Source of the DNA: Luteimonas saliphila
Lineage (GTDB): Bacteria; Pseudomonadota; Gammaproteobacteria; Xanthomonadales; Xanthomonadaceae
Assembly (NCBI RefSeq): GCF_016774335.1
Contig: NZ_JAETWA010000045.1
Coordinates: 297,592 to 361,591, forward strand
Length of the DNA: 64,000 bases
Direction of reading: 5' to 3'
The stretch's first letter is position 1, and each line of letters starts with the position of its first letter. Made by a program: the position numbers and the translations under genes. Under the pieces are notes generated by a model. It saw only the letters and a program-made list of their open reading frames with translations, was not told the DNA's origin and ran no database searches. Below are positions 53,273-60,769 of this stretch, piece after piece.

Positions 53273-53397
53273 CATCGTCGATCCCGGCGTGGACCGGGGT
53301 CGATCGGTACGGATGCCGGTTGGCTTCGTCGTCGGACGAGCGACTGCTGGCTCCGTCAGTCTTCCGCCGAGCGTTCGGGATGCGCTCGGCGCCAGCC

Positions 53398-53420
53398 GGC
53401 GGCACTCGACCCGTGCCGCC
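53398..53420. terminator. Hairpin between the convergent FTR1 and zinc-ribbon genes
   Basis: Stem ggcggcac/gtgccgcc with a seven-base loop (53398-53420), in a 179-base convergent gap. No U-run on either strand, so transcription termination is only inferred from position. Confidence 0.35.
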
Positions 53421-53451
53421 GTGCCTTCAGGCAGGACAGGGGCAGCCCGGC

Positions 53452-53832
53452 TCAGTGGCGCGTGCCGCGCTTGCCGGGCTTGCGCATGTCGCTGGTCGGG
53501 GTGACCTGGACCGAGAGGTTGAAGGTGCGTTCCTCGCCCGCCAGCATCGCGCCGACGCCGACCACGTGCCGGGCGAGCTCGTTGCCCTCGTCGTCGCGTA
53601 CCGTGAGCAGCACCGAGTATTCCCAGGCGCCGCCCTCGGACGGATGCCGGATCATGCCCTCGACCTGCAGTGCGGTGGTGCTGGGCTGGGGCGCGCCGGG
53701 CCCCGTGCGCGGGGCATCGAAGCGTAGGTAATGCTTGCACGAGGGACAGATGCTCGCGCTTTCGAGGATCGTCGTCTTGCAGTGCGGGCAGGTGCGCGTG
53801 GCACCTGCCGTACCCGGCTTCGGGGTGCTCAC
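53452..53832 (-). CDS. zinc-ribbon protein associated with bactofilin
   Basis: A 126-residue protein starting VSTPKPGTAG, with an N-terminal zinc ribbon (two CxxC pairs: CPHCKTT and CPSCKHYL, about residues 17-38), a Pro/Thr-rich linker, and a C-terminal beta domain (EGMIRHPSEGGAWEYSVLLTV and ARHVVGVGAMLAGEERTFNL). GTG 53832 is chosen because it lies 7 bases after the bactofilin stop. Bactofilin-linked zinc-ribbon proteins occur in several proteobacteria; the role is not known. The basic tail ends SDMRKPGKRGTRH. Confidence 0.75.
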   Translation of the reverse strand: MSTPKPGTAGATRTCPHCKTTILESASICPSCKHYLRFDAPRTGPGAPQPSTTALQVEGMIRHPSEGGAWEYSVLLTVRDDEGNELARHVVGVGAMLAGEERTFNLSVQVTPTSDMRKPGKRGTRH

Positions 53833-53839
53833 GTCGCGC

Positions 53840-54391
53840 TCAGGACGCGACTTCGCGCAGCTCCGTGGCCTCGGCCTTGCCGTTCTTGCGCGGGGCCACG
53901 GTCTCGGACGCATCCCAGCCGCATTCGACATGGCCACGGATCTTGGAGCCGGCGGCCACGGTCAGCGAGCCGGCCTTGACGTCGCCGGTCAGGATCGCCG
54001 AATCCATCAGCTCGACCCGCGCGGCGGATTCGATGTTGCCGTCGAGCTCGCCGGCCACCACCACCTGCTTGGCCTTGACCCCGCCGGTGAGCTTGGCGCC
54101 GTTTTCGATGCGCAGGTTGCCCTGCACGTTGACGTCGCCCTTGAACTTGCCGGCGATGCGGACGTGGCCGCTGCCCTCGATCTTGCCCTCGATGGTCAGG
54201 TCGGCGGCGATCAGCGATTCCTTGGCCGAGGTATCGGCCTGCACGGCGGGGCGGGGCGGCGCGACCTGGCTCGGATTGAAGTCGGCGACGGCGGGCGTCT
54301 CGCGAGGCGGGGTCGCGGGCGGGGCGTCGGAGGCGAAGGACGGCTGGTCCTTCTTGGCGGGGGCGTTGTTCTGCGGGCTGAAGATGGCCAT
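53840..54391 (-). CDS. bactofilin (polymer-forming cytoskeletal protein)
   Basis: A 183-residue DUF583 protein: a flexible N-terminal tail (about 1-60, Pro-rich with PPRPAVQADTSAKESLIAADL), then the right-handed beta-helix (about 65-155; LTIEGKIEGSGHVRIAGKFK and GVKAKQVVVAGELDGNIES) and a polar tail. Bactofilins polymerise without nucleotides and act in cell shape or protein placement in other species. Sits directly before the zinc-ribbon gene; the two are likely one operon. ATG 54391. Confidence 0.9.
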   Translation of the reverse strand: MAIFSPQNNAPAKKDQPSFASDAPPATPPRETPAVADFNPSQVAPPRPAVQADTSAKESLIAADLTIEGKIEGSGHVRIAGKFKGDVNVQGNLRIENGAKLTGGVKAKQVVVAGELDGNIESAARVELMDSAILTGDVKAGSLTVAAGSKIRGHVECGWDASETVAPRKNGKAEATELREVAS

Positions 54392-54565
54392 GTCGCGGTT
54401 CCTCGGGGGCTGGGCAGGAAGTGACCGGCGCGCGCCGGCCTAACGGGGGAATGAGCCTTGGAGCCTAGCACGTGCACACTACCTTCACACTGTGACGCGG
54501 CTCACCGAATCCGTTCCCCGGCAACGACTTGGCGCGTGTTGTTCAATGCGGCCTTACGCGGTGGA

Positions 54566-55885
54566 TCAGCCCGTCGCGTCCGGCGGCAGCCAGGCGCGAT
54601 AGCGGCCGCTGGCGTGCAACAGCGCCATCAGGTAGAGCATGCCGTCGTAGTAGCGATGGTGGCCGGTCGGCACCGGCCGCTCCCACAGCGCGCGCACGAA
54701 GGCCAGCCGTCGGGGATGGTCGGCCGCGAGCCCGGCCACGGCGTTCATCGCTACCAGGCCGGTGGTCTGGCCGCCGCCGAGCGGTTTGCCCTCGAGCGTG
54801 TAGAGGCTGACGTAGTCGTCCATGCCCTGGGCTTCGAAGAACGCCTGCAGGCGGTTGGACAGCTCCACCTGGCGCGGATCGGCGCGCCACCACGACCAGT
54901 CCATCGACCAGTTCATCGCGCTGCGCCAGGCGTCGTAGCGGAAGTCGGCCGAGTCCGGCCGCCACGAGGCCGCCCACGGCGTGCCGTCGAAGTTGCCGTA
55001 GTCGGGCGTCAGCGCGGTGCGCGGGTGGGCGGCGGCCACGAAGTAGTCGCGGCTGACTCGCGCGGCATCGCGCCAGAACGCGCGATCGGCTTCCGGCCCC
55101 ACGCGCGCCCAGACCTCGTAGAACGCGGGCAGGTGGTAGGACGCATCGGTGCGTGCCGCATTGACCACGTCCGGCGTGAAACGCACCATCTTGGCGTCGT
55201 GGTCGAACAGGTTGGTTGCGGTCATCGTGCCGCGATTGGTCGGACCGGTGATCGGCTGCCGGTGCAGCGCGTCGTGCAGCAGGCGGTCGGCCTGCGCGCG
55301 GTAGTCGTAGAGGCCTTCGCCGTCGCCCCAGCGCGCCGAGGCGAAGTACAGCGCGGTGATGAAGTATTCCTCGCCGTCGGGCGCGGGCATCTCGTCGATC
55401 GGCGTGCCGTCGGTCTTCACCGACCAGGCGAAGTAGCCGTGCGCGGGATGCGCGGGATCGTCGCGATACGTGTGGCTCATCGCCCAGTTCCAGATCGCGT
55501 CGAACTCGCGCTTCCGGTCCAGTTGCACCGCGATCATCATCCCGTAGGACATGCCCTCCGAGCGCACGTCGTCGTTGTTGACGTCGAGGATGTAGGCGAG
55601 CGGGCCGTGCGCGTTGCGGCCGACCTCGTAGTACAGCGCCTGCTCCTCCGGATCGCCATGGAACAGTTGCGCGAACGCGTCGGCGACCTTGGCGTGGATC
55701 TCCTCGGCGCCGTAGCCCGCGTCCGCGAACAGGTCGGGATAGGCGCCGCTGGTGACCGCGCCGACCGGTGCGGCAGGGGTTTCGGTCGCGACCGCGGCGG
55801 CGGGGACGGCATCGGCGCGGCCACGATCGCAGGACGCCAGGAACAGGACGATCAGTGCGAACAGGATGCGGCGGGGAAGCGACAT
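54566..55885 (-). CDS. GH8 lipoprotein, likely reducing-end xylose-releasing exo-oligoxylanase
   Basis: A 439-residue glycoside hydrolase family 8 enzyme. LIVLFLASCDRG gives a lipobox with Cys19, so it is probably outer-membrane or periplasmic. Catalytic-region blocks: VRSEGMSYGMMIAVQL (general acid Glu), APDGEEYFITALYFAS and DFRYDAWRSAMNWS (Asp/base side). The pattern is nearer the Rex branch (oligoxylan trimming) than cellulases of bcsZ type, but the substrate is not proven. ATG 55885. It stands alone between bactofilin (-) and the repeat region. Confidence 0.85.
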   Translation of the reverse strand: MSLPRRILFALIVLFLASCDRGRADAVPAAAVATETPAAPVGAVTSGAYPDLFADAGYGAEEIHAKVADAFAQLFHGDPEEQALYYEVGRNAHGPLAYILDVNNDDVRSEGMSYGMMIAVQLDRKREFDAIWNWAMSHTYRDDPAHPAHGYFAWSVKTDGTPIDEMPAPDGEEYFITALYFASARWGDGEGLYDYRAQADRLLHDALHRQPITGPTNRGTMTATNLFDHDAKMVRFTPDVVNAARTDASYHLPAFYEVWARVGPEADRAFWRDAARVSRDYFVAAAHPRTALTPDYGNFDGTPWAASWRPDSADFRYDAWRSAMNWSMDWSWWRADPRQVELSNRLQAFFEAQGMDDYVSLYTLEGKPLGGGQTTGLVAMNAVAGLAADHPRRLAFVRALWERPVPTGHHRYYDGMLYLMALLHASGRYRAWLPPDATG

Positions 55886-56011
55886 CGGATCGTCGACGGC
55901 TCGGGACGGCCCGCGACGTTAGCAGATGCCGGACGCCGTCGGGCGACCGGGCCGAGGCCGACCAAGTGCGCGAAGCCGACGCCGCGCGCCGGCGGACGGA
56001 ACACGATCCCT

Positions 56012-56758
56012 GTCATCCCGAGCGCAGCGAGGGATCTGCTCCACGGCAGCGGGATCCCTCGCTGCGCTCGGGATGACATCGGGATTGTTGCGAGTCGTTC
56101 CGGAGCATGGCGATGCCGGCGCATCGGGCTTGCTGCGAGCCGTCCCGCGTCAACGCGATACCAGTGCATCCGGATTGTTGTAGCCATCCCCGAGGGATCG
56201 CGACGCTGGCGCATCTCCTGCGATCCACGCCCCCCAGCGGCGTGGTCGAGGACCCGCGCGCCTACGGACGGGAACACGATCCCTGTCATCCCGAGCGCAG
56301 CGAGGGATCTGCTCACGGCGGCAGGATCTCTCGCTGCGCTCGGGATGACATCGGGATTGTTGCGAGCCGTTCCGGAGCATGGCGATGCCGGCGCATCGGG
56401 CTTGTTGCGAGCCATCCCGGAGCATGGCGATACCAGCGCATGGGGCTTGTGGCGAGCCATCCCGCGGCATCGCGATACCAGTGCATCCGGACTGCTGTGG
56501 GCCATCCTGGGGGATCGCGACGCTGGCGCCTCAAATGCGATCCACGCCCCCCAGCGGCGTGGTCGAGAACCCCGCGCGCCTGCGGACGGGAACACCATCC
56601 CTGTCATCCCGAGCGCAGCGAGGGATCTGCTCACGGCAGCAGGATCCCTCGCTGCGCTCGGGATGACATCGGGATTGTTGCGAGCCGTTCCGGAGCATCG
56701 CGATGCCAGCGCATCGGGCTTGTCGCCAGCCGTCCCGCGGCACCGCGACGACGCGCCT
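56012..56758. repeat. Three-block 45-bp minisatellite with interspersed hairpin repeats
   Basis: The 872 bases between the GH8 gene and liuB hold no supported gene. Nine 45-base copies, beginning c[gc]gg[ac]ttg and mostly ending gcgcat, sit in three blocks: 56080-56214 (three), 56352-56531 (four), 56670-56758 (two, the last 44 bases). Each block is preceded by an inverted pair of the 'gtcatcccgagcgcagcgag' repeat (56012-56077; about 56287-56349; about 56604-56667), and the first two are followed by the same roughly 63-base spacer (56215-56277, 56532-56594). Copy 9 supplies the first base of the liuB stop. 45 is a multiple of 3, so open frames persist, but they are likely not genes. Confidence 0.9.
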
Positions 56759-58365
56759 CACATGCGGAAGACGCCGAACTTCGCCGGCTCGATCGGCGCG
56801 TTGAGCGAGGCGGAGATCCCGAGCCCCAGCACGCGCCGGGTATCGGCCGGATCGATGATGCCGTCGTCCCACAACCGCGCGGTCGCGTACCACGGGCTGC
56901 CCTGGGATTCGTACTGCTCGCGGATCGGCGCCTTGAAGGCCTCCTCGTCCTCCGCGCTCCACTGGCCGCCCTTGCCCTCGATGCCGTCGCGGCGCACCGT
57001 CGCCAGCACGCTCGCCGCCTGCTCGCCGCCCATCACGCTGATCCGCGCGTTGGGCCACATCCACAGGAAGCGCGCGCCGTAGGCGCGGCCGCACATCGCG
57101 TAGTTGCCGGCGCCGAAGCTGCCGCCGATCACCACGGTGAACTTGGGCACGCTCGAGCACGCAACGGCCGTGACCATCTTCGCGCCGTCCTTGGCGATGC
57201 CGGCGTTCTCGTACTTGCGCCCGACCATGAAGCCGGTGATGTTCTGCAGGAACACCAGCGGGATGCCGCGCTGGTTGCACAGTTCGATGAAATGCGCGCC
57301 CTTGAGCGCGCTCTCGGCGAACAGGATGCCGTTGTTGGCGATGACGCCGACCGGATAGCCGTGCAGGTGCGCGAAACCGGTCACCAGGGTCTTGCCGTAG
57401 CGCGCCTTGAACTCGTCCAGCTCGCTGCCGTCGACGATGCGCGCGATCACCTCGCGGATGTCGAACGGCCGCCGCGTGTCCTTCGGCACGATGCCGTACA
57501 GCTCGCTCGCGGCATACAGCGGCTCGCGCGCCTCGCGCGCCGCGACCGGCACCACCTTGCGCCGGTTGAGGTGGCCGACGATGCCGCGCGCGATTTCCAG
57601 CGCATGGCGATCGTCCTCGGCGAAGTGGTCGGCGACCCCGGAGATGCTGGTGTGCACCTCCGCGCCGCCCAGCGCTTCGGCATCCACCACCTCGCCGGTC
57701 GCCGCCTTCACCAGCGGCGGGCCACCGAGGAAGATCGTGCCCTGTTCCTTCACGATCACGCTCTCGTCGCACATCGCCGGCACGTAGGCGCCGCCTGCGG
57801 TGCAGCTGCCCATCACCACCGCGATCTGCGGGATGTTCTCCGCCGACAGTCGCGCCTGGTTGTAGAAGATGCGGCCGAAATGTTCGCGGTCCGGGAACAC
57901 CTCGTCCTGCAGCGGCAGGAACGCGCCGCCCGAATCGACCAGGTAGACGCAGGGCAGCCGGTTCTCGCGCGCGATCTCCTGCGCGCGCAGGTGCTTCTTC
58001 ACCGTCATCGGAAAATAGGTACCGCCCTTGACCGTGGCGTCGTTGGCGACCACCACCACCTCGAGCCCCATCACCCGGCCGATGCCGCAGACCATGCCTG
58101 CCGCGGGCGCCGCGCCGTCGTACATGTCCTCGGCCGCGAGCGGGGCGATCTCGAGGAACGGCGAACCCGGGTCGAGCAGGGCGGTGATGCGCTCGCGCGC
58201 CGGCAGCTTGCCGCGTTCGGTATGGCGCTCGTGCGCCTTCGCGCCGCCGCCGTCGGCCGCGCGCGCCAGGCGCCGGTCCAGTTCCTCCACCAGGGCGCGG
58301 TGGTAGCCGGCGTTGTCGACGAATTCCTGGGAGCGGGGATCGAGTTGCGAGTTCAGGGCCGGCAT
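56758..58365 (-). CDS. liuB: 3-methylcrotonyl-CoA carboxylase, carboxyltransferase beta subunit
   Basis: Carboxyltransferase half of MCC. The 535-residue protein has the acyl-CoA-binding crotonase-like fold in tandem: [108 protein letters not shown] and [13 protein letters not shown]. It pairs with liuD (47874-49877), but is 6.9 kb away with six unrelated or loosely related genes between, unlike the compact liu operons of Pseudomonas. ATG 58365 is preferred to the upstream start at 58458. The stop codon TGA begins in copy 9 of the minisatellite. Confidence 0.94.
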   Translation of the reverse strand: MPALNSQLDPRSQEFVDNAGYHRALVEELDRRLARAADGGGAKAHERHTERGKLPARERITALLDPGSPFLEIAPLAAEDMYDGAAPAAGMVCGIGRVMGLEVVVVANDATVKGGTYFPMTVKKHLRAQEIARENRLPCVYLVDSGGAFLPLQDEVFPDREHFGRIFYNQARLSAENIPQIAVVMGSCTAGGAYVPAMCDESVIVKEQGTIFLGGPPLVKAATGEVVDAEALGGAEVHTSISGVADHFAEDDRHALEIARGIVGHLNRRKVVPVAAREAREPLYAASELYGIVPKDTRRPFDIREVIARIVDGSELDEFKARYGKTLVTGFAHLHGYPVGVIANNGILFAESALKGAHFIELCNQRGIPLVFLQNITGFMVGRKYENAGIAKDGAKMVTAVACSSVPKFTVVIGGSFGAGNYAMCGRAYGARFLWMWPNARISVMGGEQAASVLATVRRDGIEGKGGQWSAEDEEAFKAPIREQYESQGSPWYATARLWDDGIIDPADTRRVLGLGISASLNAPIEPAKFGVFRM

Positions 58366-58443
58366 CGGGGCATCGACGAGCGTGGAAAGGGCAGAGGATA
58401 CGTGAGCGTGCGCCGCGGCGCGCCGCGCGCGATCCGCGCAAAA

Positions 58444-58474
58444 CGAAAAGGCCCGCACGAGGCGGGCCTTTTCG
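58444..58474 (-). terminator. Intrinsic terminator of the first alanine-rich lipoprotein gene
   Basis: Perfect 13-bp stem cgaaaaggcccgc/gcgggccttttcg with a five-base loop. It reads as terminator-like on both strands (U-run cgaaaa/ttttcg), 20 bases beyond the stop of the gene at 58495. Confidence 0.85.
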
Positions 58475-58494
58475 TCAACGCTTGTGGAGCCGGA

Positions 58495-58812
58495 TCAGTT
58501 GCGGGCTTCTTCTTCGGCTTCCGCGGCGGCGTCCTTGACCGCACCGGCGGCGTCGGCGGCGGCTTCGCGGGAGGCGTCGGCGGCGTTCTCCATCGCGGCA
58601 TCGGTCGCGGCGGCGGCTTCGTCGGCAGCCCGCTCGGTGGCGGCAGCGGCATCGGCTGCCGCCTGTTCGGTCGCGGCGGCGGCATCGGCGGCAGCCTGTT
58701 CGGTGGCGGCGGCCGCGGCGGCGGCATCTTCCTTCGCGCCTTCGGCGGTGTTCTTGCAGGCGGCCAGAGCCAGCACGCTGGCGGCGGCGAGGACGAGGAG
58801 TTTGGTGTTCAA
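58495..58812 (-). CDS. alanine-rich small lipoprotein
   Basis: A 105-residue protein: lipobox LALAACKN (Cys19), then an Ala/Glu/Asp-rich helix of near-perfect 11-residue repeats (AAADAAAATEQ, twice plus variants with AAADAAAATER and DEAAAATDA). Such 11-residue (hendecad) periodicity fits a long helix or right-handed coiled coil on the outer membrane, possibly touching the cell wall. No close family identified. Followed by a clean terminator. Alanine codons are mostly GCC/GCG, like the host. Confidence 0.75.
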   Translation of the reverse strand: MNTKLLVLAAASVLALAACKNTAEGAKEDAAAAAAATEQAAADAAAATEQAAADAAAATERAADEAAAATDAAMENAADASREAAADAAGAVKDAAAEAEEEARN

Positions 58813-58912
58813 GGGAGGGCCTCCGGTAGGCAGATGACGGGCAAGGTGGTGTGTCGTGGCGCCGGCCCCGGAACTCCCCGTGGCCGCGCCGGTATTGTGC
58901 AGGCAGCGATGT

Positions 58913-58949
58913 TCAAAAAAAGGAAAGCCGCCGGCGGGGCCGGCGGCTT
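58913..58949 (-). terminator. Intrinsic terminator of the second alanine-rich lipoprotein gene
   Basis: Perfect 11-bp stem aagccgccggc/gccggcggctt (58925-58935, 58939-58949) with a three-base loop; on the minus strand followed by cc and seven T (complement of 58914-58920). It lies 26 bases beyond the stop at 58975. Confidence 0.85.
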
Positions 58950-58974
58950 CCTGTATTGCGTCGGCAAACCCAAA

Positions 58975-59310
58975 TTACGGGTTGGCTTCCTCGGCGGCGT
59001 CTTCGGCGTCCTTCGCAGCGTCTTCCGCATTCTCGGCCATGTCGGCAGCCGCATCGGCGGCTTCGGACGTGGTCGCGGCGGCGGCGTCGGCGGCGGCGTC
59101 GGCAGCCGCATCAGCAGCAGCGGCGGCGTCGTCGGCAGCGGCCTGGGCGGTCGCTTCGGTCGCGGTGCCCGCAGCTTCGGCGGCTTCGGTCGCGGCATCG
59201 GCGGCGGAATCGGCCGCATCGGCAGCGGCGTTCTCGGCCTGCTGCTGGTTGCTGCACGCGGCCAGGGCGAAGCCCAGCGCCAGCGCGAGCAGTGCCTTGT
59301 TGATGGTCAT
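58975..59310 (-). CDS. second alanine-rich small lipoprotein
   Basis: A 111-residue relative of the neighbour: lipobox ALGFALAACSN (Cys18), then a mostly Ala/Asp/Glu/Thr helix with irregular repeats (ADAADSAADAATEAAEAAG, DAAADAAADAAAA). Shared architecture with the protein at 58495-58812 suggests duplication, but the repeats differ, so they diverged or grew separately. ATG 59310 is the start; the frame upstream has no support. Each gene of the pair has its own terminator, so they are separate transcripts. Confidence 0.75.
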   Translation of the reverse strand: MTINKALLALALGFALAACSNQQQAENAAADAADSAADAATEAAEAAGTATEATAQAAADDAAAAADAAADAAADAAAATTSEAADAAADMAENAEDAAKDAEDAAEEANP

Positions 59311-59449
59311 ATCGATCTTCCTCGTCTGAAAGGTGGCAACGCGCAAAATGCGCGCCGCGAACATGATGACAAGCCCTTGACCGCTGTCAAGCGGGAAGGT
59401 GTGGTGATTTTGTCAAAACCGCGTTAACCCAGGCACGGTGTCGACGCCT

Positions 59450-60622
59450 TCACGCCACCTCGACGGCGATTGCGGTGGCCTCGCCGCCGCCGATGCACAG
59501 CGAAGCGACCCCGCGCTTGCCGCCCCGCGCCTGCAACGCGTGCAGCAGGGTCACGACCAGGCGCGCGCCGCTGGCGCCGATCGGGTGGCCGAGCGCGGTG
59601 GCGCCGCCGTTGACGTTGATCTTCGCGTGCGCGATGCCGAGTTCGCGCATCGGCGCCATCGCCACCACCGAGAACGCCTCGTTGACCTCGAACAGGTCGA
59701 CGTCCTCGACCGACCAGCCGACCTTGTCGAGCAGGTTGCGGATCGCGCTCACCGGCGCGGTCGTGAACCACTCGGGTTCCTGCGAAAAGGTCGCGTGGCC
59801 GACGATGCGTGCAATCGGTTTCAGGCCGAGCCTGGACGCGTTCTCCGCGCTGGTGAGGATGGTCGCGGCGGCGCCGTCGGAGATGCTCGACGAGCTGGCG
59901 GCGGTCACCGTGCCGTCCTTGCGGAACGCGCCGCGCAGGGTCGGGATCTTGGCGATGTCGGACTTGCCCGGCTGCTCGTCGGTATCGACCTCCACCTCGC
60001 CCTTGCGGGTGGCGACCGTGACCGGGACGATCTCGGCCTTGAACGCACCCGAGGCGATCGCCGCCTGCGCACGCGTGACCGACTCGATGGTGTAGGCGTC
60101 CTGTTCCTCGCGGGTGAAGCCGTACTTGTCGGCGGTGGCCTCGGCGAACACGCCCATCGACTGGCCGTCGTAGGGATTGGTCAGGCCATCCCAGGCCATG
60201 TGGTCGACCAGCTTCGCTTCGCCGTAGCGCAGGCCCGGACGGGCGTTGACCATGTGCGGCGCATTGGTCATCGACTCCATGCCGCCGGCGACGACCACGC
60301 TGGCCGAACCGGCCCTGATCAGGTCGTGCCCGAGCATGATCGCCTTCATGCCCGAGCCGCAGACCTTGTTGATGGTGGTGCAGCCGGTCGCCTTCGGCAG
60401 GCCGGCGGCGAGCGAGGCCTGGCGCGCCGGCGCCTGGCCGAGATTGGCCGGCAGCACGCAGCCCATGATCACTTCCGACACCTCGTCGCCGGACACGCCG
60501 GCCTGCTCGATCGCGCCGCGGATCGCCGCCGCGCCGAGCGTCGGCGTCGGCACGCCCGTGAACTGGCCGAGCATGGAACCGATGGCGGTGCGCTTGGCAC
60601 CGACGATGACGACGTCGTTCAT
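59450..60622 (-). CDS. acetyl-CoA C-acetyltransferase (thiolase)
   Basis: Joins two acetyl-CoA to acetoacetyl-CoA or runs in reverse in fatty/branched-chain oxidation. The 390-residue protein has the nucleophile in TTINKVCGSGMKAIM (Cys88), the His in INVNGGATALGHPIGASG and the final Cys in ASLCIGGGEATA. It could serve in beta-oxidation or polyhydroxybutyrate; its nearness to leucine catabolism suits acetoacetyl-CoA cleavage. ATG 60622. The autotransporter starts 147 bases away, divergently. Confidence 0.93.
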   Translation of the reverse strand: MNDVVIVGAKRTAIGSMLGQFTGVPTPTLGAAAIRGAIEQAGVSGDEVSEVIMGCVLPANLGQAPARQASLAAGLPKATGCTTINKVCGSGMKAIMLGHDLIRAGSASVVVAGGMESMTNAPHMVNARPGLRYGEAKLVDHMAWDGLTNPYDGQSMGVFAEATADKYGFTREEQDAYTIESVTRAQAAIASGAFKAEIVPVTVATRKGEVEVDTDEQPGKSDIAKIPTLRGAFRKDGTVTAASSSSISDGAAATILTSAENASRLGLKPIARIVGHATFSQEPEWFTTAPVSAIRNLLDKVGWSVEDVDLFEVNEAFSVVAMAPMRELGIAHAKINVNGGATALGHPIGASGARLVVTLLHALQARGGKRGVASLCIGGGEATAIAVEVA

Positions 60623-60769
60623 GGGAACTCCGGACCGGATGTGGGGATCGCGATTATCGCGCCGCCCGCTCCCCCGGGGCAAACCGCGGCATGCTGGCGA
60701 ACCCGTGCGAATGGCGTTATAGAAGCCGCACGGCACGGCGCCGGACACGGATGCGAAGGGGAAAGGGCG

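Noticed and set aside
55852..56634. Minus-strand ORF over the minisatellite, with 15-residue repeats
   Set aside because: The open frame follows from the 45-base period; no ribosome site or signal was seen.
56080..56758. CRISPR-like array
   Set aside because: The 45-base copies adjoin directly with no unique spacers, and no cas gene is near.
59438..60769. Open frame upstream of the autotransporter (+)
   Set aside because: Antisense to the thiolase gene; no domain, and a proper lipobox begins at 60770.
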